Origin: Burkholderiales bacterium PBB3
GTDB lineage: Bacteria; Pseudomonadota; Gammaproteobacteria; Burkholderiales; Burkholderiaceae_C
DNA length: 38,344 nt
Direction of reading: 5' to 3'
Assembly (NCBI GenBank): GCA_002256115.1
Contig: NKIK01000041.1
Location: 1-38,344, forward strand
In this document: positions 7,936-14,917 of the stretch, piece after piece
How positions within the stretch are numbered: position 1 is the stretch's first letter
Layout of the letters: every line of letters begins with the position of its first letter
Notes under the pieces: model-generated
Database searches by the model: none
Seen by the model: the letters and a program-made list of their open reading frames with translations, nothing else
What the model was told of the DNA's origin: nothing
Translations under genes and position numbers: made by a program

Positions 7936-8286
7936 ATGCAATCTCTTTCCTGGCCATCAATTGCTTTCTACTGTGTGTTCAGCATCTTTGTTTTCTATCA
8001 GCAGTTGCACGTAAAGAACTTTCAAGGTGCAAGCCAGTCTTTTGCACTAGCTCTCAACATTTCAGCCTTCGCCGGTATGCTTACTGGCGTCGCCTATCTC
8101 TTGTATTACGGCTGGTCTGTTGTTTGGTGGGCTCCTGTTGTCGTCTTTGTTATTGGTCTCGTAGGTTCATTGCTTGGCTTTCTTATAGAGCGTGTTGTCG
8201 GGTCTCTCGCCCTTAGCGTGGGCGGTTTTATTGGTTGGCCTTTAAGCGCATATTTCATGTTCAGTCATGTACCGTCCGCAACCTAA
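7936..8286 (+). CDS. Integron cassette 4 protein, multi-pass membrane protein
   Basis: The ATG at 7936 has GGAG at 7927-7930 as ribosome binding site. The 116-residue product has about four membrane segments: near residues 5-22, 37-58, 63-85 and 88-110. A short charged loop (HVKNFQG) follows the first and an ERV turn precedes the last. I do not recognise the family. The coding sequence is visibly more AT-rich than the surrounding chromosome, and its stop lies in the following attC box. A four-helix compact membrane protein in a cassette could be a small transporter or phage/stress factor, but nothing in the sequence decides this. Confidence 0.84.
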   Translation: MQSLSWPSIAFYCVFSIFVFYQQLHVKNFQGASQSFALALNISAFAGMLTGVAYLLYYGWSVVWWAPVVVFVIGLVGSLLGFLIERVVGSLALSVGGFIGWPLSAYFMFSHVPSAT

Positions 8287-8367
8287 CCGGTCGGCCCACA
8301 CGGACACACAGCAGCAGGTTGCCGCTGCGCGGCAGTTGCTGCGTTCCGGTGGCCTCCAACGTTGAGG
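8281..8367 (+). repeat. attC site of cassette 4 (end of array)
   Basis: The 87-bp site runs from ACCTAAC to GTTGAGG (8361-8367). The last base of the closing core breaks the GTTRRRY rule. Inner blocks CGGACACACAGC and GCTGCGTTCCGG and the central GCCGCTGCGCGGC hairpin match the other sites. No further attC follows, so the array ends here. Confidence 0.85.
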
Positions 8368-8798
8368 CTATAAAAAAACCTTTTGCACGGAATTCCAAAT
8401 GCACCGATCCAAAAGTCAACGCATCAAAACGGCGTATACGCCTCGATCACAACCTTGGGAAGGGTGAAGCACCCTCCTAAATCCACTATTGCGACACGCG
8501 CGATGGTTTTTTTACAGCCTCGTCAACATTGCATCTTGACTGACCGCTTCACAGCGAGGTGTAGGCCCGCTTTGGGCCTTCTACAGTCATTCCCCAGCAA
8601 CCCTCAAATCAACCCGTGGCACCGCGTCGCTTGAAATCCAAACGGCATAGTTTGGCTTGGCTCTGATTCAACTATCAGAATTGAGAAATTGCCGTTCACT
8701 GTCAAAAACGATTTTCAGGCCGTGGATAGTGCGGGAGCAGCTCCTAAAGATATAGCAAGCTGATTCTGGCAAGCGAGGCCCCGCAAGGCTCAGGCAGC
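8368..8798. other. Non-coding stretch after the integron
   Basis: No gene is supported here. The stretch holds repeat copy 3 (8712-8756) and an imperfect hairpin at 8561-8584 (GTAGGCCC pairing with GGGCCTTCTAC, no T-run). The left part may be the decayed remainder of a further cassette, since it has low coding potential and mixed composition. Confidence 0.55.
8712..8756 (+). repeat. Dispersed 44-bp repeat, copy 3
   Basis: An intact intergenic copy: TTTCAGGCCGTGGATAGTGC, then the GGAGCAGCTCC core, ending in ATATAGC. It lies just beyond the 3' end of the minus-strand glutathione transferase gene. Confidence 0.9.
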
Positions 8799-9422
8799 TC
8801 AGGCAGGCTTGAACTTGGCGTAATACGCCGCCACTGCCGGGTGCTCTGCCACGCGCTGCATATGGGCGTTAAGCGCCGGGGCTACGCGCTCTACCAAATC
8901 GGTGGGCACATGGTCCCAGCGGCCGGAGTTCAGGCTGCGCACATCGATGAAGACTTTCAGGTCGGCCACGGTGAGGCGCTTGTCGGCAAAGTACTCGCCG
9001 CCTTGGGCGATGAGGCGCTTTTGCAGCCAGGCCAGGTAAACGGGCATGGAGCCATTGACCAGCGCCAGGCGCGCGGCCTTTTGCTCCTCGCCCGCCATGC
9101 GGAAGGTGGGGCCCATTTTGATGCCGGCCTCTTCCACGACAAAGCTCACCTCGTCGCACAGCAGGGCCTGGTAGGCGTCTGCGGGGTAGAGGTTGGAGAG
9201 CTTGCCGGCATAGCGCAGCATGGCGTCCGATTGCGTCACAGCCAAACCGTCGATCTCCAACACCGGCAACTGGCCAAAGGGTACGGTCTTGCGCAGCCCG
9301 CCAAATTCGGCAAACGTGAGGCGGTGGTCTTCAAACGCCACGCCGCCAACGGCCAGGGCCAGGCGCACCGGCTCGCCGCGGCCGCCGTGCATGTCGAAGT
9401 ACGAGAGTTTGAGTTGGGGCAT
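8799..9422 (-). CDS. Glutathione S-transferase
   Basis: The product conjugates glutathione to electrophiles or isomerises prostaglandin-like substrates; the exact substrate is unknown. From the ATG at 9422 (AAAGGAG seven bases before) it has 207 residues, the normal size. The N-terminal thioredoxin-like domain starts PQLKLSYFDMHGGRGEPVRL, with the probable catalytic Tyr at position 7 and the family's GQLPVLEIDG and QSDAMLRYAG glutathione-binding motifs at about residues 49-71. The helical C-terminal domain ends in AYYAKFKPA. The pattern is closest to Sigma-class enzymes. An upstream in-frame start at 9509 is possible but unneeded. It lies 83 bases from the HigA-like gene, in the same direction. 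Confidence 0.92.
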   Translation of the reverse strand: MPQLKLSYFDMHGGRGEPVRLALAVGGVAFEDHRLTFAEFGGLRKTVPFGQLPVLEIDGLAVTQSDAMLRYAGKLSNLYPADAYQALLCDEVSFVVEEAGIKMGPTFRMAGEEQKAARLALVNGSMPVYLAWLQKRLIAQGGEYFADKRLTVADLKVFIDVRSLNSGRWDHVPTDLVERVAPALNAHMQRVAEHPAVAAYYAKFKPA

Positions 9423-9505
9423 GTGGGTCTCCTTTACCAACAGTTGGGTTACTTGCGCTGTGCTCAGGCTATTCAAGTCTAGCGTCGTGTTTGGCCTATC
9501 CCCGC

Positions 9506-9928
9506 TCACACAAAGGTAGCGGGAGAAACCCCAAAGCGTTCGCTAAGTGCCCGGACTTGGCGAATATTGAGCTCGCGCTTACCCGTAAGGATTTCAGAAA
9601 CCACGCCTTGGCTGCCAATTTCGCGTAAATCGGATTGTTTGAGGCCGTGTTGCTCCATTAAAAACTTGAGCCCCTGCACGCCGGTAACGTCCGGCAAAGG
9701 ATGGTGCGCAGCCTCAAAGTCTTCGATCAGGTCGCCCACAATATCAACCAGCCCCATGGCTGGATGACTCTCGTCACCCGCAGCCTCATCGAGCAGGGCT
9801 TCGAGCATTGCCACCATCCGCTGGCAATGCGCCTCGTCACGGATGGGGGCAATATAGGTTTCGCGGCGAAAGGCCTCCCACGCAGGGAGTAAGTATTTCA
9901 CTGGGACGTGTGCGTTCATGATTTCCAT
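9506..9928 (-). CDS. HigA-like helix-turn-helix regulator, no partner toxin
   Basis: The 140-residue protein has an acidic N-terminal part and a C-terminal Cro/C1-type helix-turn-helix at about residues 85-140 (LMEQHGLKQSDL, then GSQGVVSEILTGKRELN). This is the layout of HigA antitoxins. Antitoxins of this type bind DNA and neutralise a HigB ribonuclease, whose gene normally sits directly upstream. Here the upstream neighbour on the same strand is an M23 peptidase and no HigB-sized frame fits, so it is probably a solitary regulator. A second start at 9919 (MNAHV) is possible. Confidence 0.87.
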   Translation of the reverse strand: MEIMNAHVPVKYLLPAWEAFRRETYIAPIRDEAHCQRMVAMLEALLDEAAGDESHPAMGLVDIVGDLIEDFEAAHHPLPDVTGVQGLKFLMEQHGLKQSDLREIGSQGVVSEILTGKRELNIRQVRALSERFGVSPATFV

Positions 9929-9956
9929 GCTCTTTTCATCTTCGTTTCTACGGCAA

Positions 9957-10859
9957 CTACGCCGTTAAAAAAAGCGCCGGGTCCACCATACAGCGGTTCA
10001 GCAGCACACCCCAGTGCAGGTGCGGGCCGGTGGCGCGGCCGGTCGCGCCCACTGCGCCCAGGCGGTCGCCGGTTTGCACCAGGTCGCCGGGTTTGGCATC
10101 TATGGCGCTCAGGTGGCCCATCATGCTGATGAGCCCGCCGCCGTGGTCTAGCCACACGGCATTGCCCGCGAAGAAATAGTTGCCGGTGTCTATCACCCGC
10201 CCCTGCATGGGCGCCAGCACGGGGGTGCCCAGGGCGGCGGCAATATCCATGCCGCTGTGCGGGCTGCGCACTTCACCGTTAAACACCCTGCGCAGGCCAA
10301 ACGAGCTGGAGCGCGGCCCGGCCACCGGGGCGCGCATCTGCAGTGCGCCAGCCGCAGTGGTGTGAGGCAGGGGCTCGCTGTAAGTGGCAATCACTTTGGC
10401 AAGGTGGGCGCGCTCTTTGTCGGCGCGGGCCGTGTCGTCTTTGGATAAATTGACCTGGCCGGGTGCGACCTTGAGCTTTTGCACCAGATATTGCTTGGGC
10501 CGCACGGTGAAGGGCAGGCTTTGTGTACCCGCAGCCCGCTGCACCGTCACTTGGGCCGGGCCGGGTACCGTTGCCAGCGCTATACCCACCAGCGCGGTCC
10601 AGCCGCGTTCATCGCCCAGTACCAGCACGGGTACGTCATCGGAGCCGTCGCGCAGCGTCACCACGGGCCGCGTGGCGTCTGGCCCCAAGGGCAGGCGGGC
10701 TATGCCGCCGGGCACGGCTGCGTTGGGCAGGGCATTGCCGGGTGCTGGCGGCGTGGGTTTGGCCGCTGCGGTAGTCGCGCTCCATGCGGGCAGAGCCAGC
10801 GCGCCCAAGGCCGCCAGCAAGGCGCTACGGCGTGTGGGTGGGGTTGGCAAATGCTTCAC
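9957..10859 (-). CDS. Exported M23-family metallopeptidase
   Basis: This is a lysostaphin-type zinc endopeptidase, or non-enzymatic LytM factor, acting on peptidoglycan in the periplasm. The GTG at 10859 overlaps the TGA of the upstream small gene (GTGA) and gives 300 residues; an in-frame start at 10898 lies inside that gene. The N-terminus PTRRSALLAALGALALPAWS looks like a signal peptide with a twin-arginine pair. The C-terminal domain carries HSGMDIA (zinc His and Asp), MMGHLS and HLHWGV (HxH), so all metal ligands are present and the enzyme is probably active. The middle part is a beta-rich domain of unknown role. Translational coupling ties it to the membrane protein encoded at 10856-11041. 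Confidence 0.92.
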   Translation of the reverse strand: MKHLPTPPTRRSALLAALGALALPAWSATTAAAKPTPPAPGNALPNAAVPGGIARLPLGPDATRPVVTLRDGSDDVPVLVLGDERGWTALVGIALATVPGPAQVTVQRAAGTQSLPFTVRPKQYLVQKLKVAPGQVNLSKDDTARADKERAHLAKVIATYSEPLPHTTAAGALQMRAPVAGPRSSSFGLRRVFNGEVRSPHSGMDIAAALGTPVLAPMQGRVIDTGNYFFAGNAVWLDHGGGLISMMGHLSAIDAKPGDLVQTGDRLGAVGATGRATGPHLHWGVLLNRCMVDPALFLTA

Positions 10860-11041
10860 GGCGCGCGCCCAGCCTTGCGGTAGGCAAACCAGGCCCACAC
10901 CGCCATGGCGGCTGAAATGGCGGTGGTTACCAGAAAGATCGGGTTGCGCAGTGGCCCCAAGCCTTCGACGCCCAGGCGAAAGACGTGGACGGCCACCAGG
11001 GCAAAAAACAAAAGACCCGAGGTCAGGATGTAGCTACGCAT
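10856..11041 (-). CDS. Small membrane protein
   Basis: A 61-residue protein with two membrane helices, about residues 5-20 (ILTSGLLFFALVAVHVF) and 34-53 (FLVTTAISAAMAVWAWFAY), and a basic end (RKAGRAP). I do not recognise a named family. It overlaps the M23 peptidase gene by 4 bases and follows the glycerophosphodiesterase gene by 62 bases on the same strand. It may be part of one transcript with both. Confidence 0.75.
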   Translation of the reverse strand: MRSYILTSGLLFFALVAVHVFRLGVEGLGPLRNPIFLVTTAISAAMAVWAWFAYRKAGRAP

Positions 11042-11103
11042 TTTTTACCGCAGATCTTGAAGAAGAAAGCGGTATTTTGGCAGCACCCAGCGGGCCTACC
11101 TGT

Positions 11104-12303
11104 CTAGCGCCCCGTCTCTTTCAAGTAGTCCGCCCGCGCCGCAATCGCCGTATCCGCAAAGTCGGAGAACAAGCCATCGATCCCCAGTCGGTAGAAGGCT
11201 TTGTACTCTTCCTTGGGGTCGTTCTTGAAGTTAGCCGGTATGCGGCGGCTTTCGTTGCGAAAGGTGTAGGCGTGCACGATTAGCCCGGCTTTGTGCGCGT
11301 CGGCAATCAGCGTGGTGGCGGGCAGGCTGGAGGCATCTGCGTAGTTGACCTTGCCGTCGCCGTTCACGTCTTTCACTTTGCCGTCGGTGCCCAGTTGGCC
11401 TTTCACAGAAATGATGTACGGCTTCCAGGGGCCAATGCCGTCTGCGTAGGCCTTGATCTCGGCCAGGCCTGCGGGCGTCACCATGGCGCTGAACAAACGC
11501 TTGTCACCCGATTTGGACCAGTCATACGGGCGGTCATAAGGCGCTGCAAACGTGAGTGCGCCGGTGGCCAAGTCCACATCGTCGGCATCAATGAGCTGCA
11601 CCAGCTTGGTCGCCAAGCCGTTGGCCTTGAGGTACTTCAGGCTGCTGGGCTCAAAGCTCTGTACAAAGATCGGCGCATCCTTGCTGTTCCAGCCCGCGGC
11701 TTTCACCATGGCAATCAGTTTGTCTTCCAAGGGCAAACCAATCTCGCGGTGGAAGCTTGGGTTCTTGGTCTCCGGGTACACCGCCACGACGCGGCCATTC
11801 ACCGAGCGCGCCTTGGCCAGGTCGATGATTTCTTGAAACGTGGCGATTTTGTACTGGCCGTTGAACTGCTGCGGGCGCTCTGCATCGGTGGAAATGCCGC
11901 CCAGTTCCTTGATCTCTGCGAGCGTGAAGTCGCCTGCAAACCAGCCCTCTTGCACTTCGGTATCCACGGTCATGGTGCGCTTGCGGCTCGCAAATTTGGC
12001 GATGCTGGCCACATTGGTACTGAAAGCCAAGTTAGGGTCGTGGCGGGCAATCAATACCCCGTCTTTGGTGGAGACCAAGTCGGGCTCTATGGCATCTGCC
12101 CCCAGGTCGATGGCTTTGATGTAGGCCTCAATCGTTTCTTCGGGCAGGTAGCCCGATGCGCCGCGGTGGGCCACCACCAGAGGCTGCTTGCCGTCCAGCG
12201 TCAGCAGTGCGTCGGGGTTGGCACCGCCACAGGCGGCAAGTACGCCTACCGCCACGGTGCTGAGTAACGCGATGGAATGTAGTTTGGGGAAAGAAGTTGT
12301 CAT
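11104..12303 (-). CDS. glpQ: Glycerophosphodiester phosphodiesterase lipoprotein
   Basis: The enzyme cleaves glycerophosphodiesters (such as glycerophosphocholine) to sn-glycerol 3-phosphate and an alcohol. It is probably in the periplasm, because the signal peptide ends in a lipobox LAAC (Cys25). The TIM-barrel active site is visible: H46-R47 (AHRGASG), E73 and D75 (IEPDLV), H88 (ARHDPN), and later YPETKNP. At 399 residues it matches periplasmic GlpQ. An insertion near the C-terminus, DVNGDGKVNYADASS, is a dockerin/EF-hand-like calcium loop. The upstream region has a row of Pho-box-like repeats (12349-12399) and a strong hairpin, so phosphate-starvation control is likely; glycerophosphodiesters would then be a phosphate source. 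Confidence 0.94.
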   Translation of the reverse strand: MTTSFPKLHSIALLSTVAVGVLAACGGANPDALLTLDGKQPLVVAHRGASGYLPEETIEAYIKAIDLGADAIEPDLVSTKDGVLIARHDPNLAFSTNVASIAKFASRKRTMTVDTEVQEGWFAGDFTLAEIKELGGISTDAERPQQFNGQYKIATFQEIIDLAKARSVNGRVVAVYPETKNPSFHREIGLPLEDKLIAMVKAAGWNSKDAPIFVQSFEPSSLKYLKANGLATKLVQLIDADDVDLATGALTFAAPYDRPYDWSKSGDKRLFSAMVTPAGLAEIKAYADGIGPWKPYIISVKGQLGTDGKVKDVNGDGKVNYADASSLPATTLIADAHKAGLIVHAYTFRNESRRIPANFKNDPKEEYKAFYRLGIDGLFSDFADTAIAARADYLKETGR

Positions 12304-12312
12304 GGTCGCCCG

Positions 12313-12335
12313 GATGGTGTGAAAGAAACACCATC
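12313..12335. promoter_or_regulatory. Perfect inverted repeat in glpQ leader
   Basis: Arms GATGGTGT and ACACCATC (8 bp) enclose a 7-base loop. The repeat starts 10 bases before the glpQ ATG, between the Pho-box-like array and the gene. In the transcript it would form a hairpin near the ribosome binding site; as DNA it could be an operator. There is no T-run, so it is not a terminator. Confidence 0.6.
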
Positions 12336-12348
12336 TTCGCGAGCCACT

Positions 12349-12399
12349 GTGAAACGGCTATGACTGCGCTATGACGACGCTATGACCCCGCCATGACAG
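12349..12399 (-). promoter_or_regulatory. Pho-box-like tandem 11-bp repeats upstream of glpQ
   Basis: On the minus strand GTCAT occurs four times at exact 11-bp spacing (plus-strand ATGAC at 12360, 12371, 12382 and 12393). The first unit reads CTGTCAT, and a weaker fifth unit, TTCAC, lies at 12349-12353. This is the phasing and core of PhoB binding sites, which are 11-bp direct repeats of CTGTCAT plus four bases. The array ends about 45 bases before the glpQ ATG. Confidence 0.82.
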
Positions 12400-12420
12400 G
12401 CAGGCGACGCTACCAAGTAC

Positions 12421-13434
12421 TCAGGGCTTGACGTCCAGTACCACCCGATAGCGCGCCTTGCCCGAGCGCAAGTGGTCCAGCGCGGCGTTCACATCGTCCA
12501 TCGCAAAGTGCTCCACCTGGGGCGCAATGCCATGGCGGGCACAAAACTCCAGCATCTTGCCCAGCACCACGGGTGACGGCGTGGGCGATGCCGAGATGCA
12601 GCGCTGCCAGCTCAGCAGGCCACCGGTGCGCACCTTCATGGCCTCGGTCACCACGCCCACCATATGCAGGCGGCCCTTGGCGGCCAGCGTGCCGATCAGT
12701 GCGTCCCATTCCAGGCTGGCGCCCACGGTGACCAGCAAAAAGTCGAGCTGGCCGGCGATGGCTTTGAGTTCCTTCACGTCCACACTCGACACGGTGCGGT
12801 GCGCGCCCAGCAGCAGTGCCTCTTCGCGTTTGGAGGGGCTAGACGTAAATGCAGTCACCTCACAGCCCCAGGCTTTGGCAAACTTGACGGCCAAGTGGCC
12901 CAGGCCGCCAATGCCCACCACCCCAACGCGGTCGGTGGGCTTGATGTCGTGCAACACAAACGGCAAAAACGCGGTGCCACCGCCACACATCAGCGGCCCG
13001 GCAGAGGCGGGGTCTAGCGCGGCGGGTAGCGGCAGCGCCCAGCTCCAGTGCGCGCGTACCTTGTCGGCAAAGCCACCGTGGCGGCCAATGATGGTGGGCT
13101 GGCGTTTGCCACATAGGTTTTGCTCGCCGCCCATGCAGTGGTGGCAGTGCAGGCAGCTTTTGCTGTGCCAGCCCAGGCCTACGCGCTGGCCCACGCTTCG
13201 GCCTTTGGCCTGCGCTCCCACGGCCACGATGGTGCCCACCACCTCATGACCGGGCACGATGGGGTAGTTGACGGGGAACCACTCGCTGTCCACCATGGCC
13301 AGATCGGAGTGGCATACGCCGCAGTACTCCACGGCAATTTCTACGTCTTCTGGGTCCATCAGGCCGGGGTCAAATTCGATGGGTTGCAGTGGTGCGCCAC
13401 TGGCGTGTGCGGCCCAGCCGTGAAAAAGGGTCAT
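12421..13434 (-). CDS. Zinc-dependent NAD(P) alcohol dehydrogenase (CAD/YahK type)
   Basis: A medium-chain dehydrogenase that interconverts alcohols and aldehydes in the cytoplasm. The 337-residue product is slightly short for the family (about 350). Catalytic zinc ligands appear in GVCHSDL and PGHEVVG. The structural-zinc cysteines are in SCLHCHHCMGGEQNLC. The cofactor fold has VGVVGIGGLGHLAVKFA, the YahK/cinnamyl alcohol dehydrogenase pattern. The ATG at 13434 is preceded by AGGAG six bases upstream. The gene is separated from glpQ by the 117-bp Pho-box region, so it is a distinct transcription unit unless its message reads through. Confidence 0.92.
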   Translation of the reverse strand: MTLFHGWAAHASGAPLQPIEFDPGLMDPEDVEIAVEYCGVCHSDLAMVDSEWFPVNYPIVPGHEVVGTIVAVGAQAKGRSVGQRVGLGWHSKSCLHCHHCMGGEQNLCGKRQPTIIGRHGGFADKVRAHWSWALPLPAALDPASAGPLMCGGGTAFLPFVLHDIKPTDRVGVVGIGGLGHLAVKFAKAWGCEVTAFTSSPSKREEALLLGAHRTVSSVDVKELKAIAGQLDFLLVTVGASLEWDALIGTLAAKGRLHMVGVVTEAMKVRTGGLLSWQRCISASPTPSPVVLGKMLEFCARHGIAPQVEHFAMDDVNAALDHLRSGKARYRVVLDVKP

Positions 13435-13480
13435 GTGAGTCTCCTGCTGTTATAGGTCAAAAATTTAAGCCAAATACGTG

Positions 13481-13524
13481 TTTCAGGCCGTGGATAGTGC
13501 GGGAGCAGCTACGAAAGTAATAGC
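13481..13524 (+). repeat. Dispersed 44-bp repeat, copy 4
   Basis: TTTCAGGCCGTGGATAGTGC, then GGAGCAGCTACG (the second arm of the core palindrome has one change), ending AATAGC. It sits between the 5' end of the alcohol dehydrogenase gene and the 3' end of the J-domain gene. Confidence 0.88.
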
Positions 13525-13536
13525 GCTGAGTGCGCA

Positions 13537-14484
13537 CTATCGCAACCGAAAGCCCTGGGGCAGCAGCACTTCAATCGGCTGCACCGGCAGTTGCGTCGGG
13601 TCCACCGGCGGTGCAGCGGGTGGCGCGGCCGTTGGTAAACCAATGGCTTTGGCCACGGTGCTGGCGATCATGCCTTTAAGGTAGAGATCGGCCTCGGGTT
13701 TGGTGAGCTCTTCTGCGCGGGCGCTGGCCAGCTGCACCAAGATTTGGCGCAGGATGTCCTGGCGTTGGGTCTGTATCTTTTCAACCCAACGCAACGGTTC
13801 GGGCGCGGCCACGCGCAGGCCCAGCTCGGCAATGGTGAGCACATGGCCGCTGTTGCCTGTGGTGCCCTTGGCAGGTGGCAGGTCTACCGATAAATCCAAG
13901 GCATAGGGCATGACCGTGCGCGCCTGCAGCTGTGCCGGGGTTTCTGGGGGAGGCATGCCGGTCAGGGCGGGCGCAGTGCCCAGTGGCAGCGGATCTGCGG
14001 CGGCTTGGCCTGGGCCATCCCGGCCTTCGGTGCGTGGGCCGGGCCGCACATCGCCCAGCGGGGGTCTGGCATCCGCGCGTTTTTTGGACTGGGTCAAGAT
14101 GACGCCACCGGCCACCAAAATGGTGGCAATCAGCCCCCAGGCGTACCAGACATACCAGGCTTTGCGATCCGAGGGCGCGGGGCGGCGGCTCTTGGTGCCT
14201 GCGCGCGCTGGCACCGCCACACCATGGGCGGGCAGTGCAGACAGGGCGGGCAGCGATGGCAATGACAATGTTTGGTCATAGGCCGCGCGCTGGCCTGGGT
14301 CGCTCAGTACGGCATAGGCCTGCGCAATGTGCGTGGCGCGCTCGTTGTTGTTGTTACTGTTGTTGGTGGCGTCGGCTTGCTTGTCGGGGTGGTGGCGTTG
14401 CATCAGGCTCTTGTAGGCCGCGCGTATCACCTCGGCACTGGCCTTGGGGCTGACTTCTAGGGTGTCGTAATGGTTCACTGGCAT
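13537..14484 (-). CDS. Membrane-anchored J-domain protein
   Basis: A DnaJ-type co-chaperone that would recruit an Hsp70 (DnaK) to the inner membrane. The J domain occupies residues 3-72 with an intact HPD at 32-34, interrupted by an Asn-rich run (residues 41-47) encoded by an AAC/AAT repeat. One membrane helix follows at about 109-130, then a Pro-rich linker. A C-terminal domain from about residue 190 (PYALDLSVDL, then a long helix DILRQILVQLASARAEELT) resembles no family I can name. The topology places the C-terminus in the periplasm. It is the last gene of a three-gene minus-strand unit, 30 bases after the lipoprotein gene. Confidence 0.85.
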   Translation of the reverse strand: MPVNHYDTLEVSPKASAEVIRAAYKSLMQRHHPDKQADATNNSNNNNERATHIAQAYAVLSDPGQRAAYDQTLSLPSLPALSALPAHGVAVPARAGTKSRRPAPSDRKAWYVWYAWGLIATILVAGGVILTQSKKRADARPPLGDVRPGPRTEGRDGPGQAAADPLPLGTAPALTGMPPPETPAQLQARTVMPYALDLSVDLPPAKGTTGNSGHVLTIAELGLRVAAPEPLRWVEKIQTQRQDILRQILVQLASARAEELTKPEADLYLKGMIASTVAKAIGLPTAAPPAAPPVDPTQLPVQPIEVLLPQGFRLR

Positions 14485-14514
14485 GGCTACAAAGGGGGGT
14501 GCTCAGTCCAGGGC

Positions 14515-14913
14515 TTAGTCCAGGCGCTTGAACGTGGTGATGGCTTGGTCCTCATGCAGACGGAACTCCGTGGCGTTGACGGATTGCACAATATTCACAT
14601 CGCGCCCGATCTGCGAACCCATTTTGTAGTTCCAGATGATGCGCCCGTCCTTGTATTCCCACACGCCGTATTGCAAAACGCTGCCATCGTCTTTCTTGAT
14701 TTCCCATTCGCCGTTGCTATACAGGTGGACCGGTGTGTCCAGCTTGGAAGACTGCCATTTGCCAACAAACGATGCTGCGGTGGGTGCCTTGCGCCCGCTG
14801 CATCCAGTGAGTGGGGCTAGTAGGGACATTAGGGCGACTAGGGCCAATAGCCGCAGTGCAACAGACACCCGCGTGGACAGCGGGCGTGCCGCTCGGCTTG
14901 GCAGTGCGGCCAT
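14515..14913 (-). CDS. Small lipoprotein, unknown function
   Basis: The 132-residue protein has a basic start, a hydrophobic core and a lipobox LTGC (Cys38), so it should be lipid-anchored. The mature part has a lipocalin-like beta pattern: FVGKWQSSK, LYSNGEWEIKKDDG, YGVWEYKDGRIIWNYKMG, each a strand-turn-strand. This suggests a small beta-barrel or sandwich. I recognise no named family. It lies 4 bases after the J-like gene and 30 bases before the J-domain gene, so all three are probably one operon. A set of two membrane J-type proteins with a lipoprotein hints at a shared envelope task. Confidence 0.82.
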   Translation of the reverse strand: MAALPSRAARPLSTRVSVALRLLALVALMSLLAPLTGCSGRKAPTAASFVGKWQSSKLDTPVHLYSNGEWEIKKDDGSVLQYGVWEYKDGRIIWNYKMGSQIGRDVNIVQSVNATEFRLHEDQAITTFKRLD

Positions 14914-14917
14914 GGCC

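Noticed and set aside
6928..8367. The four similar palindromic blocks as a CRISPR-like array
   Set aside because: Their spacing is hundreds of bases, each follows one gene, and they have attC end boxes; no short regular spacers exist.
9506..9956. A HigBA toxin-antitoxin pair
   Set aside because: Only the HigA-like gene is present; the upstream 28 bases before the peptidase gene cannot hold a toxin gene.
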